A DNA stretch of 64,000 nt from CAUZIR01 sp965250195 (lineage in GTDB: Bacteria; Chloroflexota; Dehalococcoidia; Lucifugimonadales; UBA2962). The notes beneath the pieces were generated by a model. It did no database searches and was not told the origin of the DNA. It was given only the letters and a program-made list of their open reading frames with translations. The translations under genes were made by a program, and so were the position numbers. Shown piece by piece: positions 17,313 to 25,629 of the stretch. Position 1 is the stretch's first letter, and each line of letters starts with the position of its first letter. Location of the stretch: the NCBI GenBank assembly GCA_965250195.1, contig OZ252295.1, forward strand, positions 1,364,001 through 1,428,000, given 5' to 3'.

Positions 17313-18640
17313 TTTCGGATTCTTTGCAGCACGTTGCGGGAGGCGTCTACGAAGTCGTCGACCTCGCGCTCGGTCGTTAGCGAGCAGATCGCACCCTGGG
17401 CGCGGGCGAACATCAGCACGCCCTCGTTCATCATCCCGGTGTAGAACGCCGTTTTGAGGTCCTGGTCGCCGTGCAGCATGTCCCGGTAGTTGACGATTTC
17501 GTTGTCCGTGAAGTGGATTCCAAATAGGGACCCAACGCCGGTAGCCTGACCGGGCATCTCCAGTTCTCCGAACACCGCGTTTATCTTGTCTCGCAGTTGA
17601 TCCCCCAGCCCGTTCATGCGGGCGAACACCTCAGGGGTCAGCTGCTTCAGCGTCTCCTCACCGGCCACCATGGTCGGGGGGTTGGCATTGAACGTGCCGG
17701 CGTGGGTGATGGCCGGGTTGTTCTCGTTGTCGTACAGCGCCATCAACTCGTCCTTGCCGCCCCAGGCGCCGATGGGCAGGCCGCCGCCTATGATCTTACC
17801 GAAGGTGGTCACGTCCGGGATCACCCCGTACATCTCCTGCGCCCCGCCGGTGGCAAGTCGGAAGCTCTGCACTTCGTCGAAGATGAGCACGATGCCGAGT
17901 TCTGTGGTGAGGTCTCTGATGCCCTGGAGGAACTCGAGCGTGGCCGGTATGTAGCCGAAGTTGGAAGCCACCGGCTCCATAATTACGGCCGCCAACTCGT
18001 GTACGTGCTCGCGGATCATCTGCGCGGAGCGGTCCAGGTCGTTGTAGGGCATGACGATGACGTCGTCGATGACGCTCTGGGGCTGGCCCGGCCACTCGGG
18101 GACGGCAGTCGTCTTGTCCGGGTCAAGTTTGTCCAACGGGGTGTAGACGCTTACCGAGACGAACTCGTGGTTGCCGTGGTAGCCGCCCTCGAACTTGGCG
18201 AACTTGGTCTTGCCCGTGTAGGTGCGGGCCATGCGGATGGCGTTCAGCGTGCCCTCGGTACCGGAGTTTGTGAACCGAACCTTGTCCACCGAGGGCACCC
18301 GGTCGACGATCATCTTTGCCAGCCGCACCTGAGCCTCAGTAGGCGCCGAGTAGCTGAGGCCCTTGTCGGCCTGCTCTTTCACCGCCTGCACCACCGCCGG
18401 GTTGGAGTGCCCGACGATATAGGTGGTGGCGTTGATCATGAAGTCGAGGTAGCTGTTGCCATCCACGTCGTAGACGTGGTGTCCCTCGGCCCTGTCGACG
18501 AAGAACGGGTAGGGGTCGAAGTAGGCGGTGCCCCGGGAGCTGCCGCCGGGCAGGTACTTGCGGGCCTCGGCCTGCAACTCCTTCGATACCGGGTGGTTCG
18601 TCGTATAGGTCGCCGCCTCGCGGTTTTGTGCCTCGGTCAT
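17309..18640 (-). CDS. class III PLP aminotransferase (glutamate-1-semialdehyde aminomutase-like)
   Basis: A 443-residue fold-type I PLP enzyme. The start is the ATG at 18638-18640, just after the tandem-repeat leader. PLP-lysine is Lys282 in FGKIIGGGLPIG; LIFDEVQSFR contains the PLP-binding Asp; YDVDGNSYLDF and SGTEGTLNAIRMAR resemble HemL-type aminomutases. It differs from authentic HemL in several signature regions and is not near haem genes, so a catabolic aminotransferase or mutase is at least as likely. Its promoter and leader repeats are upstream; the two SDR genes transcribed in the same direction lie before it. Confidence 0.85.
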   Translation of the reverse strand: MTEAQNREAATYTTNHPVSKELQAEARKYLPGGSSRGTAYFDPYPFFVDRAEGHHVYDVDGNSYLDFMINATTYIVGHSNPAVVQAVKEQADKGLSYSAPTEAQVRLAKMIVDRVPSVDKVRFTNSGTEGTLNAIRMARTYTGKTKFAKFEGGYHGNHEFVSVSVYTPLDKLDPDKTTAVPEWPGQPQSVIDDVIVMPYNDLDRSAQMIREHVHELAAVIMEPVASNFGYIPATLEFLQGIRDLTTELGIVLIFDEVQSFRLATGGAQEMYGVIPDVTTFGKIIGGGLPIGAWGGKDELMALYDNENNPAITHAGTFNANPPTMVAGEETLKQLTPEVFARMNGLGDQLRDKINAVFGELEMPGQATGVGSLFGIHFTDNEIVNYRDMLHGDQDLKTAFYTGMMNEGVLMFARAQGAICSLTTEREVDDFVDASRNVLQRIRN

Positions 18641-18654
18641 CTCTGCTCCCCTTT

Positions 18655-18704
18655 GGTTTCGCTGTCCGTAACGGGCGGTTTCGCTGTCAGTAACGGGGAT
18701 TATA
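18655..18704 (-). promoter_or_regulatory. TATAAT -10 box and 22-bp tandem repeat in the aminotransferase leader
   Basis: On the minus strand a perfect TATAAT (18699-18704) is followed by two 21-base units (18677-18697 and 18655-18675, differing at one position, period 22) and then the ribosome site and ATG at 18640. The repeat begins where transcription should start. A two-turn spaced direct repeat here suggests an operator, or an RNA element. Confidence 0.6.
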
Positions 18705-18765
18705 CGCGCGGGAGATAAAACCTCGACCCGCCCTTGCTACTCGCCGACCGACCGGTGTGGCCCAC

Positions 18766-19545
18766 TCAGACGCGGCGGGTCTGGCCACCGTCGGCGACTA
18801 CCATTGCACCGGTCATGAACCCGCAGCGCTCGGACGATACGAAAGCGACCAGGTCACCGATCTCTTCCGGCTTGCCGAAGCGTCGCACGGGTAGGTCGCG
18901 GTCCAGCATGACTCGTATGGCATCGGGGTCCGCGTCCAGCTCGCCCTGCCAGTAGCCGCCGGGGAATATTACGTTCCCTGGCGCTACCGAGTTGACCCTG
19001 ATGCCGGTGGGCCCCAGCCTGTTCGCCAGATTCTTGGCGTAGGTGGCCAGCGCCGCTTTCGCAACGTTGTAGGGGATGGCTGCCGGGTGGCTCTCCAGCC
19101 CGGCGATGGAGTTGGTGAACACTATCGAGCCCCGGCCCGCCTCGATCATCGACGGCAGCGCCTTCTGCACCAGCAGCACACCGGACCAGAAGTTGGACGC
19201 CATGTCCGCGTCCCAGCTCTCCGGCGGGATGTTCCAGCCGGTCTCCTCGGTGAGCGCGTTGCCGATGTTGGCGACCAGGCAATCTATCGTCCCGAATCGT
19301 TCCTTCGTCAATGCCAGCACGGAGTTGATGGGACCGGCGCCGGTCAGGTCGCCCTCGAACGCCAGCAGCCTCTCGCCGCCGAATTCGTCTGTCAGTTCCG
19401 TGCGGGCCAGTGCCAGCGCCTCGGCGCCGCGCCCGGTGATTACGACGCTGGCACCCTCGGCCAGAAATGAACGGGCGATGGCCTTTCCGATTCCACGAGA
19501 CGACCCGCCAACCAGCACCACTTTCCCCGCCAGTCCCAGGTTCAT
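18766..19545 (-). CDS. short-chain dehydrogenase/reductase (SDR)
   Basis: NAD(P)-dependent SDR oxidoreductase of 259 residues. Cofactor motif GGSSRGIGKAIA near residue 13, NNAG-equivalent VANIGNA, catalytic Ser near TNSIAGLES, and catalytic YNVAK. Classical SDR length. It lies 39 bases downstream of a second SDR in the same direction, probably the end of the DMFase-LarE-SDR-SDR transcript. Substrate not evident. Confidence 0.9.
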   Translation of the reverse strand: MNLGLAGKVVLVGGSSRGIGKAIARSFLAEGASVVITGRGAEALALARTELTDEFGGERLLAFEGDLTGAGPINSVLALTKERFGTIDCLVANIGNALTEETGWNIPPESWDADMASNFWSGVLLVQKALPSMIEAGRGSIVFTNSIAGLESHPAAIPYNVAKAALATYAKNLANRLGPTGIRVNSVAPGNVIFPGGYWQGELDADPDAIRVMLDRDLPVRRFGKPEEIGDLVAFVSSERCGFMTGAMVVADGGQTRRV

Positions 19546-19584
19546 TGGCTTCCACCGTGCATTGAAATCATTCGAAAAAACACG

Positions 19585-20346
19585 CTACTGGGCCGTCATG
19601 CCGCCGTCCACGACTAGCTCGGCGCCGGTCATGTAGGACGACTCGGCGGATGCCAGAAACAGCGCAGCGTAGGCGATGTCAGTCGGGGTGCCAAACCTGC
19701 CCATCGGCACTTCCGCCCCTCGCTCAGCCATTAGTTCGGCGTTCGGGTAAACCAGCGCCAGCATGTCCGTGTCAGCGGGTCCTGGATGGATGGAGTTGGC
19801 CCGGACACCCTGGGCGGCGAACTGGAGCGCGGTGGACTTGGTGAACAGGCGCACGGCCGCCTTGGACGGGTTGTAGGCCGCGGACAGGCGGCTGCCCACC
19901 AGCCCGGCGGTGGACGATACATTTACGATGGACCCGCCACCGGCTTCGGCCATGCCGCCCACGACAGCCCTGGTGCCGAGGAACACGCCCTTTGCGTTCA
20001 CGGCCATGACCGCGTCCCACTGTTTTACGGTCGCCTCCGCTATGGGTTCGCGCGTATAGATGCCCGCGTTCTGCACTAGCACTGTCGGCGGGCCCAGTGC
20101 GGCGACGGCCTCATCGACTGCGCCAGACCAGGACCCCTCGTCGGTGACGTCGAGGGGCACGAAGACGGCCTTGCCGCCGTTGGCCCTAATCTCGTTGGCG
20201 AGATTGCTACCCGCTTCCTCTTGCAGGTCGGCAATGGCGACTGCGGCGCCCTCGGCCGCGAAGAGCCGCGCCTGGGCCGCGCCAAGTCCACCGGCGCCCC
20301 CGGTAATGATGGCGACCTTGTCGGCCAGGCGCAGGTTAGCTGTCAC
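19585..20346 (-). CDS. short-chain dehydrogenase/reductase (SDR)
   Basis: Classical SDR of 253 residues: TGGAGGLGAAQARLF cofactor motif, VQNAGIY, catalytic Ser in NVSSTAG, and YNPSK for the Tyr-Lys pair. The C-terminal AELVVDGG ending is typical of FabG-like enzymes. Its start overlaps the end of larE by 11 bases, so the two are co-transcribed and probably coupled. It is a diverged relative of the next SDR, which may act on a neighbouring step. Confidence 0.92.
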   Translation of the reverse strand: MTANLRLADKVAIITGGAGGLGAAQARLFAAEGAAVAIADLQEEAGSNLANEIRANGGKAVFVPLDVTDEGSWSGAVDEAVAALGPPTVLVQNAGIYTREPIAEATVKQWDAVMAVNAKGVFLGTRAVVGGMAEAGGGSIVNVSSTAGLVGSRLSAAYNPSKAAVRLFTKSTALQFAAQGVRANSIHPGPADTDMLALVYPNAELMAERGAEVPMGRFGTPTDIAYAALFLASAESSYMTGAELVVDGGMTAQ

Positions 20347-21181
20347 CGAGCACTTCGTTGCCGGAACCGGAGCGGAAGCCGTCCAGGTCTACGGTGACGT
20401 AGGTGTACCCGGTCGCTTTGATGGCGGTGGTGATTGCCGCCCGCGTCTCCGGTCGCACCAGCGCCTCTATCTGCTCGGGCGGCACCTCTATGCGGGCGAC
20501 CCGGCCGTGGTGGCGCACGCGCAATTGCCCAAACCCAAGTTCACGAAGCGCGGCCTCCGCGGCGCCGATGCGCTCCAGCGCCTCCAGCGAGACCGGCGTG
20601 CCGTAGGGGATGCGGGACGACAGACAGGCCTGGGCAGGCTTGTCCCACACCGGCAGTCCCATGCGCTTGGCCGCCTCCCGGACCTCGGTTTTCGTGAATC
20701 CAGCATCGACGAGAGGGCTGCGAACGCCGTGCTCGGCGGCGGCCGAGATGCCCGGGCGAAAGTCGCCCAGGTCATCGACGTTGGTTCCGTTGGCCACGGC
20801 GGCGAAACCCTCGACCGCTGCCATTTTCGCCAGCTCCACGTAGAGCGTGTCCTTGCAGAAGTAGCACCGGTCGGGGCCGTTGGTGCGGTAGCCCTCCCGC
20901 TCCATTTCGCCAGTCCGGACGGACCGATGCGCAATGCCAATCTGCCCGGCCAGCGCCGCCGCGTCCGTCAGTTCGGAGCGAGCCAGGCTGGGGGAGTCGG
21001 CGGTCACCGCGAGGGCTCGTTCGCCAAGTTCCTCGTGGGCGACGGCGGCCACCAGGGCGCTGTCCACGCCGCCGGAGTACGCGACGATGACGGAGCCGTA
21101 GGCGTGCAACTCGCGGCGCAGCTCGGCGAGCCTGGCGTCGAGCGAGACGACTGAAGATGAGGCGCGGGCGATCTGGGTCAT
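20336..21181 (-). CDS. larE: ATP-dependent sacrificial sulfur transferase LarE
   Basis: Nickel-pincer-nucleotide (NPN) cofactor enzyme that transfers sulfur to pyridinium-3,5-biscarboxylate mononucleotide. The PP-loop YSGGVDSALVA lies near residue 28. Three cysteines are present: Cys106 and Cys109 in RCYFCKD and Cys186 in ACLSSRIPYG. LarE proteins with this three-Cys set bind an Fe-S cluster, unlike the single-Cys Lactobacillus enzyme that gives up its own sulfur, so a catalytic Fe-S version is inferred. It starts 4 bases after the DMFase-like stop. LarB is encoded nearby on the other strand; LarC and LarA are not in the window. Confidence 0.93.
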   Translation of the reverse strand: MTQIARASSSVVSLDARLAELRRELHAYGSVIVAYSGGVDSALVAAVAHEELGERALAVTADSPSLARSELTDAAALAGQIGIAHRSVRTGEMEREGYRTNGPDRCYFCKDTLYVELAKMAAVEGFAAVANGTNVDDLGDFRPGISAAAEHGVRSPLVDAGFTKTEVREAAKRMGLPVWDKPAQACLSSRIPYGTPVSLEALERIGAAEAALRELGFGQLRVRHHGRVARIEVPPEQIEALVRPETRAAITTAIKATGYTYVTVDLDGFRSGSGNEVLGDS

Positions 21182-21185
21182 GTGG

Positions 21186-23447
21186 CTAGACCTCGTCCTC
21201 GGAGATGAATCGTCTAAGCACGTTGTCGGTCATGCGAGATACGTCGTTGTCGTAGTCGTTGTGCGACAGGGCGCCACACCACGATATCGACCCCACCGAA
21301 AAGACGGCGCCGCCGTTGGGGCCCTCATAATAGACGATGTCCCCTCGAACGAGGGGATTGACGGTGCCCCCCTGCAGGCCGTCGTTGAGCAGTACTTCCT
21401 CAATCACATGTTGATAAATATCTGAAAAACCCTCGCTGGTCGCCAGCACCAGCGCGTGTGGAGGCGTACCCAGCTCGGGATCAGCGCGGTCGATCTCGAA
21501 CCCGCCCGCGCCGCCCTGGGTCAGGCCGTAGTCGCCGAATTTCTTTCCTTCGGATAGGCCGTCGACGATGAAGGCGGCCCGGGGGTCGGTTGCGTCGGGG
21601 TTCATCTCGTACGGCAGCGATTCGTCAAACCCCTGGGAAGTGAAGCCGACGCCCACCAGCTCCTGTGGGGCGCGGCCCCTGAATCGCCACAGCCCGCCCA
21701 GCTCGCCGGTGCTCTGGTGGTAGTACTCGCCCGGCGCCGCCTCCCAGGCCTCGGTGCCCCGATGGCGACGCACCTCTACGGAGTGGGTCGAGTCGGCGGC
21801 GAAGGATGTGACCCAGTAGTAGCCGTTGCCGCCCAGGTACATGTTCCTGCCCCCGTCCTTGAGGTACTCCTCAAGTGCGTCGAGACCCTCGGTCGTCCAG
21901 TACTCGGGGTGGGAGCCGGTTATTACCACCCGGTAGCGCTTGAGCAGGTCTGCGCCCTCGCGCTGGAGGTCTTCGTCGGTGGCGACGTCGAACTCGTGAC
22001 CCATCTGCTCCAGCCAGTCGGTCAGGTGCAGGTCGGCGTTTAGCTGGTGCGGCGCGCCCTCGCCGAAGTTGAGCAGGGGAGAAACGTACTTGGGGCGCAT
22101 GTTGAGGATGGGCCGCAGCCGGGAGGAGTGGGAGACCCCTGAGTTGTCGGTGTGGCGGTCGTACTGGCTGCGCAGCTTGTTTTCGATCATGTAAAGATCG
22201 CGGTCGTCCATGGGGTAGTCGAACGTGATCTCTTTGCCTCCGGACAACCGGCCCATCTCCTTGAACTTGATGTCCGTGTAGGCAAACACGTGAATGTTGG
22301 CGTACGACATGTAGCTGTTAGTCGGGACGAGAAAAAGAGCCGGGGCAGTGGACGTTCCCTTGGGCGGCCTGACGAAGAACGGGACGTGGTCCTCGGCGTC
22401 ACCCGCAGTCAGGTGTGCGGCGTATATCCCGCTGCGCATGGTCTCCGGCACGGTCAGCTCGAAGCCCACGTCCCAACCGGCGTCGTCGAGGTGGTCGTCG
22501 TGGAACTGCATGGCCCCGTACAGTTCCGGTGCGATGCGGTAATTGTGTTCTTGGCCGCGCCAAAGGTACCCGGTCATCGCCCGATAGGGCCGATTCACCG
22601 CGAGGCCGGTATGCCCGTGGCCCGAGATGTCATCGACCGTCTGGTTTGAAAAATTGGACGAGAAGGTCCACGCGGCCCTGAGCGAGCCGCTGCCGACTTC
22701 TCCTGCCGGTGCATCGGCTCGCAGTCGCTCCAGCTCGTCGCCCGTCAGCGCCGCGTCGTAGAGACGCGGGCTGTCGAGCTTGCCGTTGTACTTGGCCTCT
22801 GCGACCGGCTTGCCGTCGGGCAGGGCAGACAGGTGAGCGGCCATCGTGAACGGCGCTGTATTTGCGCCGAGCGGCAGCGCTCCCGTGTCTCTGGTCACCA
22901 CGGCGTGCGCGGGTTCCTTTGGCCATATGGTCCGCGGAATCTGGCGTAACGAGACCCGGCCTGCGTCGGCATCGTAAGAGGCCGCTACGAAATACCAAAC
23001 GCCCTCGCGCATCGGGGTGCCGGTGGTCACCGTTTCGGTCCTGGCACCGTCGCCGACCGCGAGCCCCAGGCTGCCGTCGGCTGCTATTACGAGCCTGTAG
23101 CCGGAGCCGTCGGCCGACCACTTGCCGAAAAGCGTCTGCTCCCTGAGAGCCGGGGTGGTCGGATAGATCCAGGCCTGGAGCGTGACGTTGGAGGTCACGT
23201 TCAGGTCCGGGTGGTCGTCTACGACCACATAGGAGCCGTTGCGAATGGGCTGGACCGCCCCCGCGTATTTACCATCGACCGATGTCTTTATCTTTCGGTC
23301 CTTGTATCCGGGTCCGTCCGGGTTGTCGTCCCCGTGGATGAGCTTCACCACGTTCGCTTCGTAGCGTTCGTGCTGGGAGCTGACCATGAACCGGATCTTC
23401 TCTCCGGGGTGGACGCTGAAGCGGTCCGCGTAACCGACGATTTCCAA
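21186..23447 (-). CDS. N,N-dimethylformamidase large-subunit-like protein
   Basis: A 753-residue protein resembling the large (beta) subunit of N,N-dimethylformamidase, an iron-dependent amidohydrolase. A LamG/concanavalin-like domain (about residues 80-230: VTLQAWIYPT, GVWYFVAASYDADAG) is followed by the DMFase-type catalytic region with NSYMSYANIH, DYPMDDRDLY, LHLTDWLEQMGHEFDVATDEDL and GSHPEYWT. The iron ligands of the known enzyme (two Tyr, one Glu) could not be assigned with certainty. TTG 23447 is chosen: AGGAG at 23455-23459 gives seven-base spacing and no signal peptide. No small subunit gene is adjacent, so it may act alone or on another amide. Confidence 0.8.
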   Translation of the reverse strand: MEIVGYADRFSVHPGEKIRFMVSSQHERYEANVVKLIHGDDNPDGPGYKDRKIKTSVDGKYAGAVQPIRNGSYVVVDDHPDLNVTSNVTLQAWIYPTTPALREQTLFGKWSADGSGYRLVIAADGSLGLAVGDGARTETVTTGTPMREGVWYFVAASYDADAGRVSLRQIPRTIWPKEPAHAVVTRDTGALPLGANTAPFTMAAHLSALPDGKPVAEAKYNGKLDSPRLYDAALTGDELERLRADAPAGEVGSGSLRAAWTFSSNFSNQTVDDISGHGHTGLAVNRPYRAMTGYLWRGQEHNYRIAPELYGAMQFHDDHLDDAGWDVGFELTVPETMRSGIYAAHLTAGDAEDHVPFFVRPPKGTSTAPALFLVPTNSYMSYANIHVFAYTDIKFKEMGRLSGGKEITFDYPMDDRDLYMIENKLRSQYDRHTDNSGVSHSSRLRPILNMRPKYVSPLLNFGEGAPHQLNADLHLTDWLEQMGHEFDVATDEDLQREGADLLKRYRVVITGSHPEYWTTEGLDALEEYLKDGGRNMYLGGNGYYWVTSFAADSTHSVEVRRHRGTEAWEAAPGEYYHQSTGELGGLWRFRGRAPQELVGVGFTSQGFDESLPYEMNPDATDPRAAFIVDGLSEGKKFGDYGLTQGGAGGFEIDRADPELGTPPHALVLATSEGFSDIYQHVIEEVLLNDGLQGGTVNPLVRGDIVYYEGPNGGAVFSVGSISWCGALSHNDYDNDVSRMTDNVLRRFISEDEV

Positions 23448-23587
23448 GTGGGCTCTCCTCTTGTTGTTGCAATTGAGACGATGCGGCCTGCGGGCCGCGA
23501 ATGAACGGCATGTTAGCAACTGGCCGCCCGGCTCTCAATTCCGACCGGCCCGCCGGGTCAATCGCCACTCGCCTGCGGGAGAGTTTC

Positions 23588-23593
23588 TATAAT
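23588..23593 (+). promoter_or_regulatory. TATAAT -10 box for larB
   Basis: A perfect TATAAT at 23588-23593 on the plus strand, between the divergent DMFase-like gene and the conserved part of larB. Transcription from it would begin near 23600, which argues for a larB start downstream at TTG 23642 rather than ATG 23501. No -35 consensus is seen. Confidence 0.5.
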
Positions 23594-23641
23594 CTGGGCG
23601 TCAGGAGATCAGACATCGACGAGGCCGTAATAAGGAAACTG

Positions 23642-24373
23642 TTGGAACGCCACCGAGCAGGTGATTTGGACACCGATGCTCTTGTGGCGGAGCTTGCCCA
23701 CATGCCTTATGCAAACCTCGGGTTCGCACGAGTCGATCACCACCGGGAGGTGCGCACCGGGTTTCCCGAGGTGGTGTTTGGAGAGGGCAAGACGCCCGAG
23801 CAGGTCGGCCGGATCGCGGCCGAGCTCCTGTCACACGGCGACCGACTTCTCGTTACCCGAGCGTCGGCGCAGGTTCACTCAGCGGTCCTTGCGGTAGCTG
23901 CCGACGCCGTTTGCGAACCGGTCGCGCGCACCATTACGGTGGACCGAAGGAGCGGAGCGAAAAAGAGCGGACGGGTGTCGGTTGTCAGCGGCGGTACGGC
24001 GGACCTGCCGGTGGCGATGGAGGCGGTGATAACGGCCGAGATGATGGACCGAAACGTCGATCGCCATTTCGACATCGGTGTGGCCGGTCTGCACCGTTTG
24101 CTCGACAGCCTCGACGACCTGCGCAAAGCCGATGCGATTGTGGCGGTCGCCGGCATGGACGGGGCGCTGCCGGCAGTGCTGGCAGGATTGGTCAGCGTCC
24201 CGGTGATCGCCGTCCCCACATCCGTCGGCTACGGGGCCAGCTTTGAGGGCGTCGGTCCGTTGCTGACCATGCTCAACGCCTGCGCGCCGGGCGTGGCGGT
24301 CGTGAACATAGACAACGGCTTTGGCGCCGGGTACATGGCGGCCCAAATTACAAAGAAAGACCCCTCCCCGTAA
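23642..24373 (+). CDS. larB: pyridinium-3,5-biscarboxylic acid mononucleotide synthase LarB
   Basis: LarB carboxylates and hydrolyses nicotinate adenine dinucleotide to start nickel-pincer-nucleotide synthesis; its C-terminal half is AIR-carboxylase-like. LGFARVDHHREVRTGFPEVVFGEGKT is the family hallmark; VSGGTADLPVAMEA and VPTSVGYGASFEGVGPLLTMLN complete the domain. The frame is open from ATG 23501, but TTG 23642 with aagga five bases upstream gives 243 residues, the usual LarB length, and lies after the TATAAT. Divergent from the DMFase-like/larE operon. Start choice is uncertain; identity is not. Confidence 0.93.
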   Translation: MERHRAGDLDTDALVAELAHMPYANLGFARVDHHREVRTGFPEVVFGEGKTPEQVGRIAAELLSHGDRLLVTRASAQVHSAVLAVAADAVCEPVARTITVDRRSGAKKSGRVSVVSGGTADLPVAMEAVITAEMMDRNVDRHFDIGVAGLHRLLDSLDDLRKADAIVAVAGMDGALPAVLAGLVSVPVIAVPTSVGYGASFEGVGPLLTMLNACAPGVAVVNIDNGFGAGYMAAQITKKDPSP

Positions 24374-24389
24374 TCACGACGAGGGGTCT
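24358..24389 (+). terminator. hairpin around the larB stop codon
   Basis: AGACCCCTC (24358-24366) pairs with GAGGGGTCT (24381-24389), nine perfect base pairs; the larB TAA (24371-24373) sits in the loop. The following bases are CTCTTCGT, only weakly U-rich. Likely a terminator before the leaderless enolase-superfamily gene. Confidence 0.6.
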
Positions 24390-24423
24390 CTTCGTGGCCG
24401 GATGCTCTTCTGCCTCCGTGCGT

Positions 24424-24436
24424 TAGAATCGCGGCC
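24424..24436 (+). promoter_or_regulatory. -10 box of a probable leaderless transcript
   Basis: TAGAAT at 24424-24429 lies seven bases before ATG 24437, so the expected first nucleotide is at or next to the start codon. No ribosome-binding site is present between them. Confidence 0.55.
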
Positions 24437-25603
24437 ATGAAGATTACAGATATTCGCGCGACTCTCCTGTCCTCGGTCGTGCCGGAAGAAAAGCGCTGGA
24501 GGACCGATCTTGGTGTGGCGGTCAAGATGGACAACTGCATTGTCGAGGTGGAGACGGACGAAGGGATTACCGGCATTGGTGCCGGTCAGGGCAATCCGAC
24601 GGTAGTAAAGGCGATTGTCGAAACTCAGCTTAAACCGCAGCTTGTCGGCCAGGACGCTACGATGATTGAGGGTCTGTGGGAGCGCATGTACAGTGGCTCT
24701 CGCGGTCAGCCCGCACTGGACCGGGGCCACCCACAGCCCGGCCCCTCTCGCAGAGGAGACACGCTGTGCGCGATGGCGGGCGTGGACATCGCGCTCTGGG
24801 ACATTCTCGGGAAATCACTAGAGACGCCGGTCTACAAACTGCTCGGCGCCTCCCGTACCTCGGTACGGGGCTATGCATCGGGTGGCTGGGCCGCCGGCGA
24901 GTCGGCCGGTGACGAGATGGCGGGCTACGCATCGAAAGGATTTTCGGCCGTAAAGATGCGAGCCGAGGGGCGAGACGGCTTTTCTATTGCCAAAACGCGA
25001 ACCCGCGTAGACGCAGCACGGCGCGCGGTCGGCCCCGAGGTCGAAATAATGGTGGATGCCCACGGATCGCTGGACGTCTCGACAGCTAAGCGTCTGGCAC
25101 GGGTATTGGAAGAGTACGACGTCGCCTGGTTCGAGGAGCCGGTGTCTTACGACAACCACGTCGGGCAGGCCGACCTGCGGGCATCGACGACCGTCCCCAT
25201 ATCCAGCGGTGAGAGCGAGTCGACCCGGTTCGAGGTGCTCGATTTGCTCAGGCTGAACGCGGTCGATGTGCTTCAGCCCGATGTCGCCATCGCCGGGGGC
25301 CTGACGGAGAGCCGCCGCATCGCCACGCTCGCTCACGCGTTTGGAGTTCGTGTTGCACCTCACGTGTGGTCGAGCGGTGTGATCGTGGCGGCATCGATAC
25401 ATCTGGCAATGCACGCGCCCGCATGCCACATCTTCGAGGTGTCTCAGAGCGCATCACCACTCATCTGGGAGCTTTTCGAAGAGCCGTTCCCAATCAAGGA
25501 CGGCCGGGTGCAGGCGGTCGACCGGCCCGGTCTGGGCTTCACACTGCGCAAGGGGCTGGCCGAGAAATATCCGTTCGTGCCCGGCCCCGCGTATGTGTAC
25601 TAA
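24437..25603 (+). CDS. mandelate racemase / enolase superfamily enzyme
   Basis: A 388-residue enolase-superfamily protein that would abstract an alpha-proton from a carboxylate. Metal ligands Asp207, Glu233 and Glu259 and the Asp282-His309 dyad have exactly the spacing of mandelate racemase (195, 221, 247, 270, 297). The second base motif reads Lys173-Met-Arg175, that is KxR rather than racemase KxK, favouring a sugar-acid dehydratase or another one-handed reaction over racemisation. Such genes are greatly expanded in SAR202. It follows larB after a hairpin and has its own -10 box; no sugar-acid partner genes are adjacent. Confidence 0.88.
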   Translation: MKITDIRATLLSSVVPEEKRWRTDLGVAVKMDNCIVEVETDEGITGIGAGQGNPTVVKAIVETQLKPQLVGQDATMIEGLWERMYSGSRGQPALDRGHPQPGPSRRGDTLCAMAGVDIALWDILGKSLETPVYKLLGASRTSVRGYASGGWAAGESAGDEMAGYASKGFSAVKMRAEGRDGFSIAKTRTRVDAARRAVGPEVEIMVDAHGSLDVSTAKRLARVLEEYDVAWFEEPVSYDNHVGQADLRASTTVPISSGESESTRFEVLDLLRLNAVDVLQPDVAIAGGLTESRRIATLAHAFGVRVAPHVWSSGVIVAASIHLAMHAPACHIFEVSQSASPLIWELFEEPFPIKDGRVQAVDRPGLGFTLRKGLAEKYPFVPGPAYVY

Positions 25604-25615
25604 CTCCCCCGCTGC

Positions 25616-25629
25616 TACCATGAGGCGCG
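25616..25629 (+). promoter_or_regulatory. -10-like box of a probable leaderless transcript
   Basis: TACCAT (25616-25621) is eight bases before ATG 25630 with no ribosome site between; the same arrangement recurs before several genes in this window. Confidence 0.45.
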
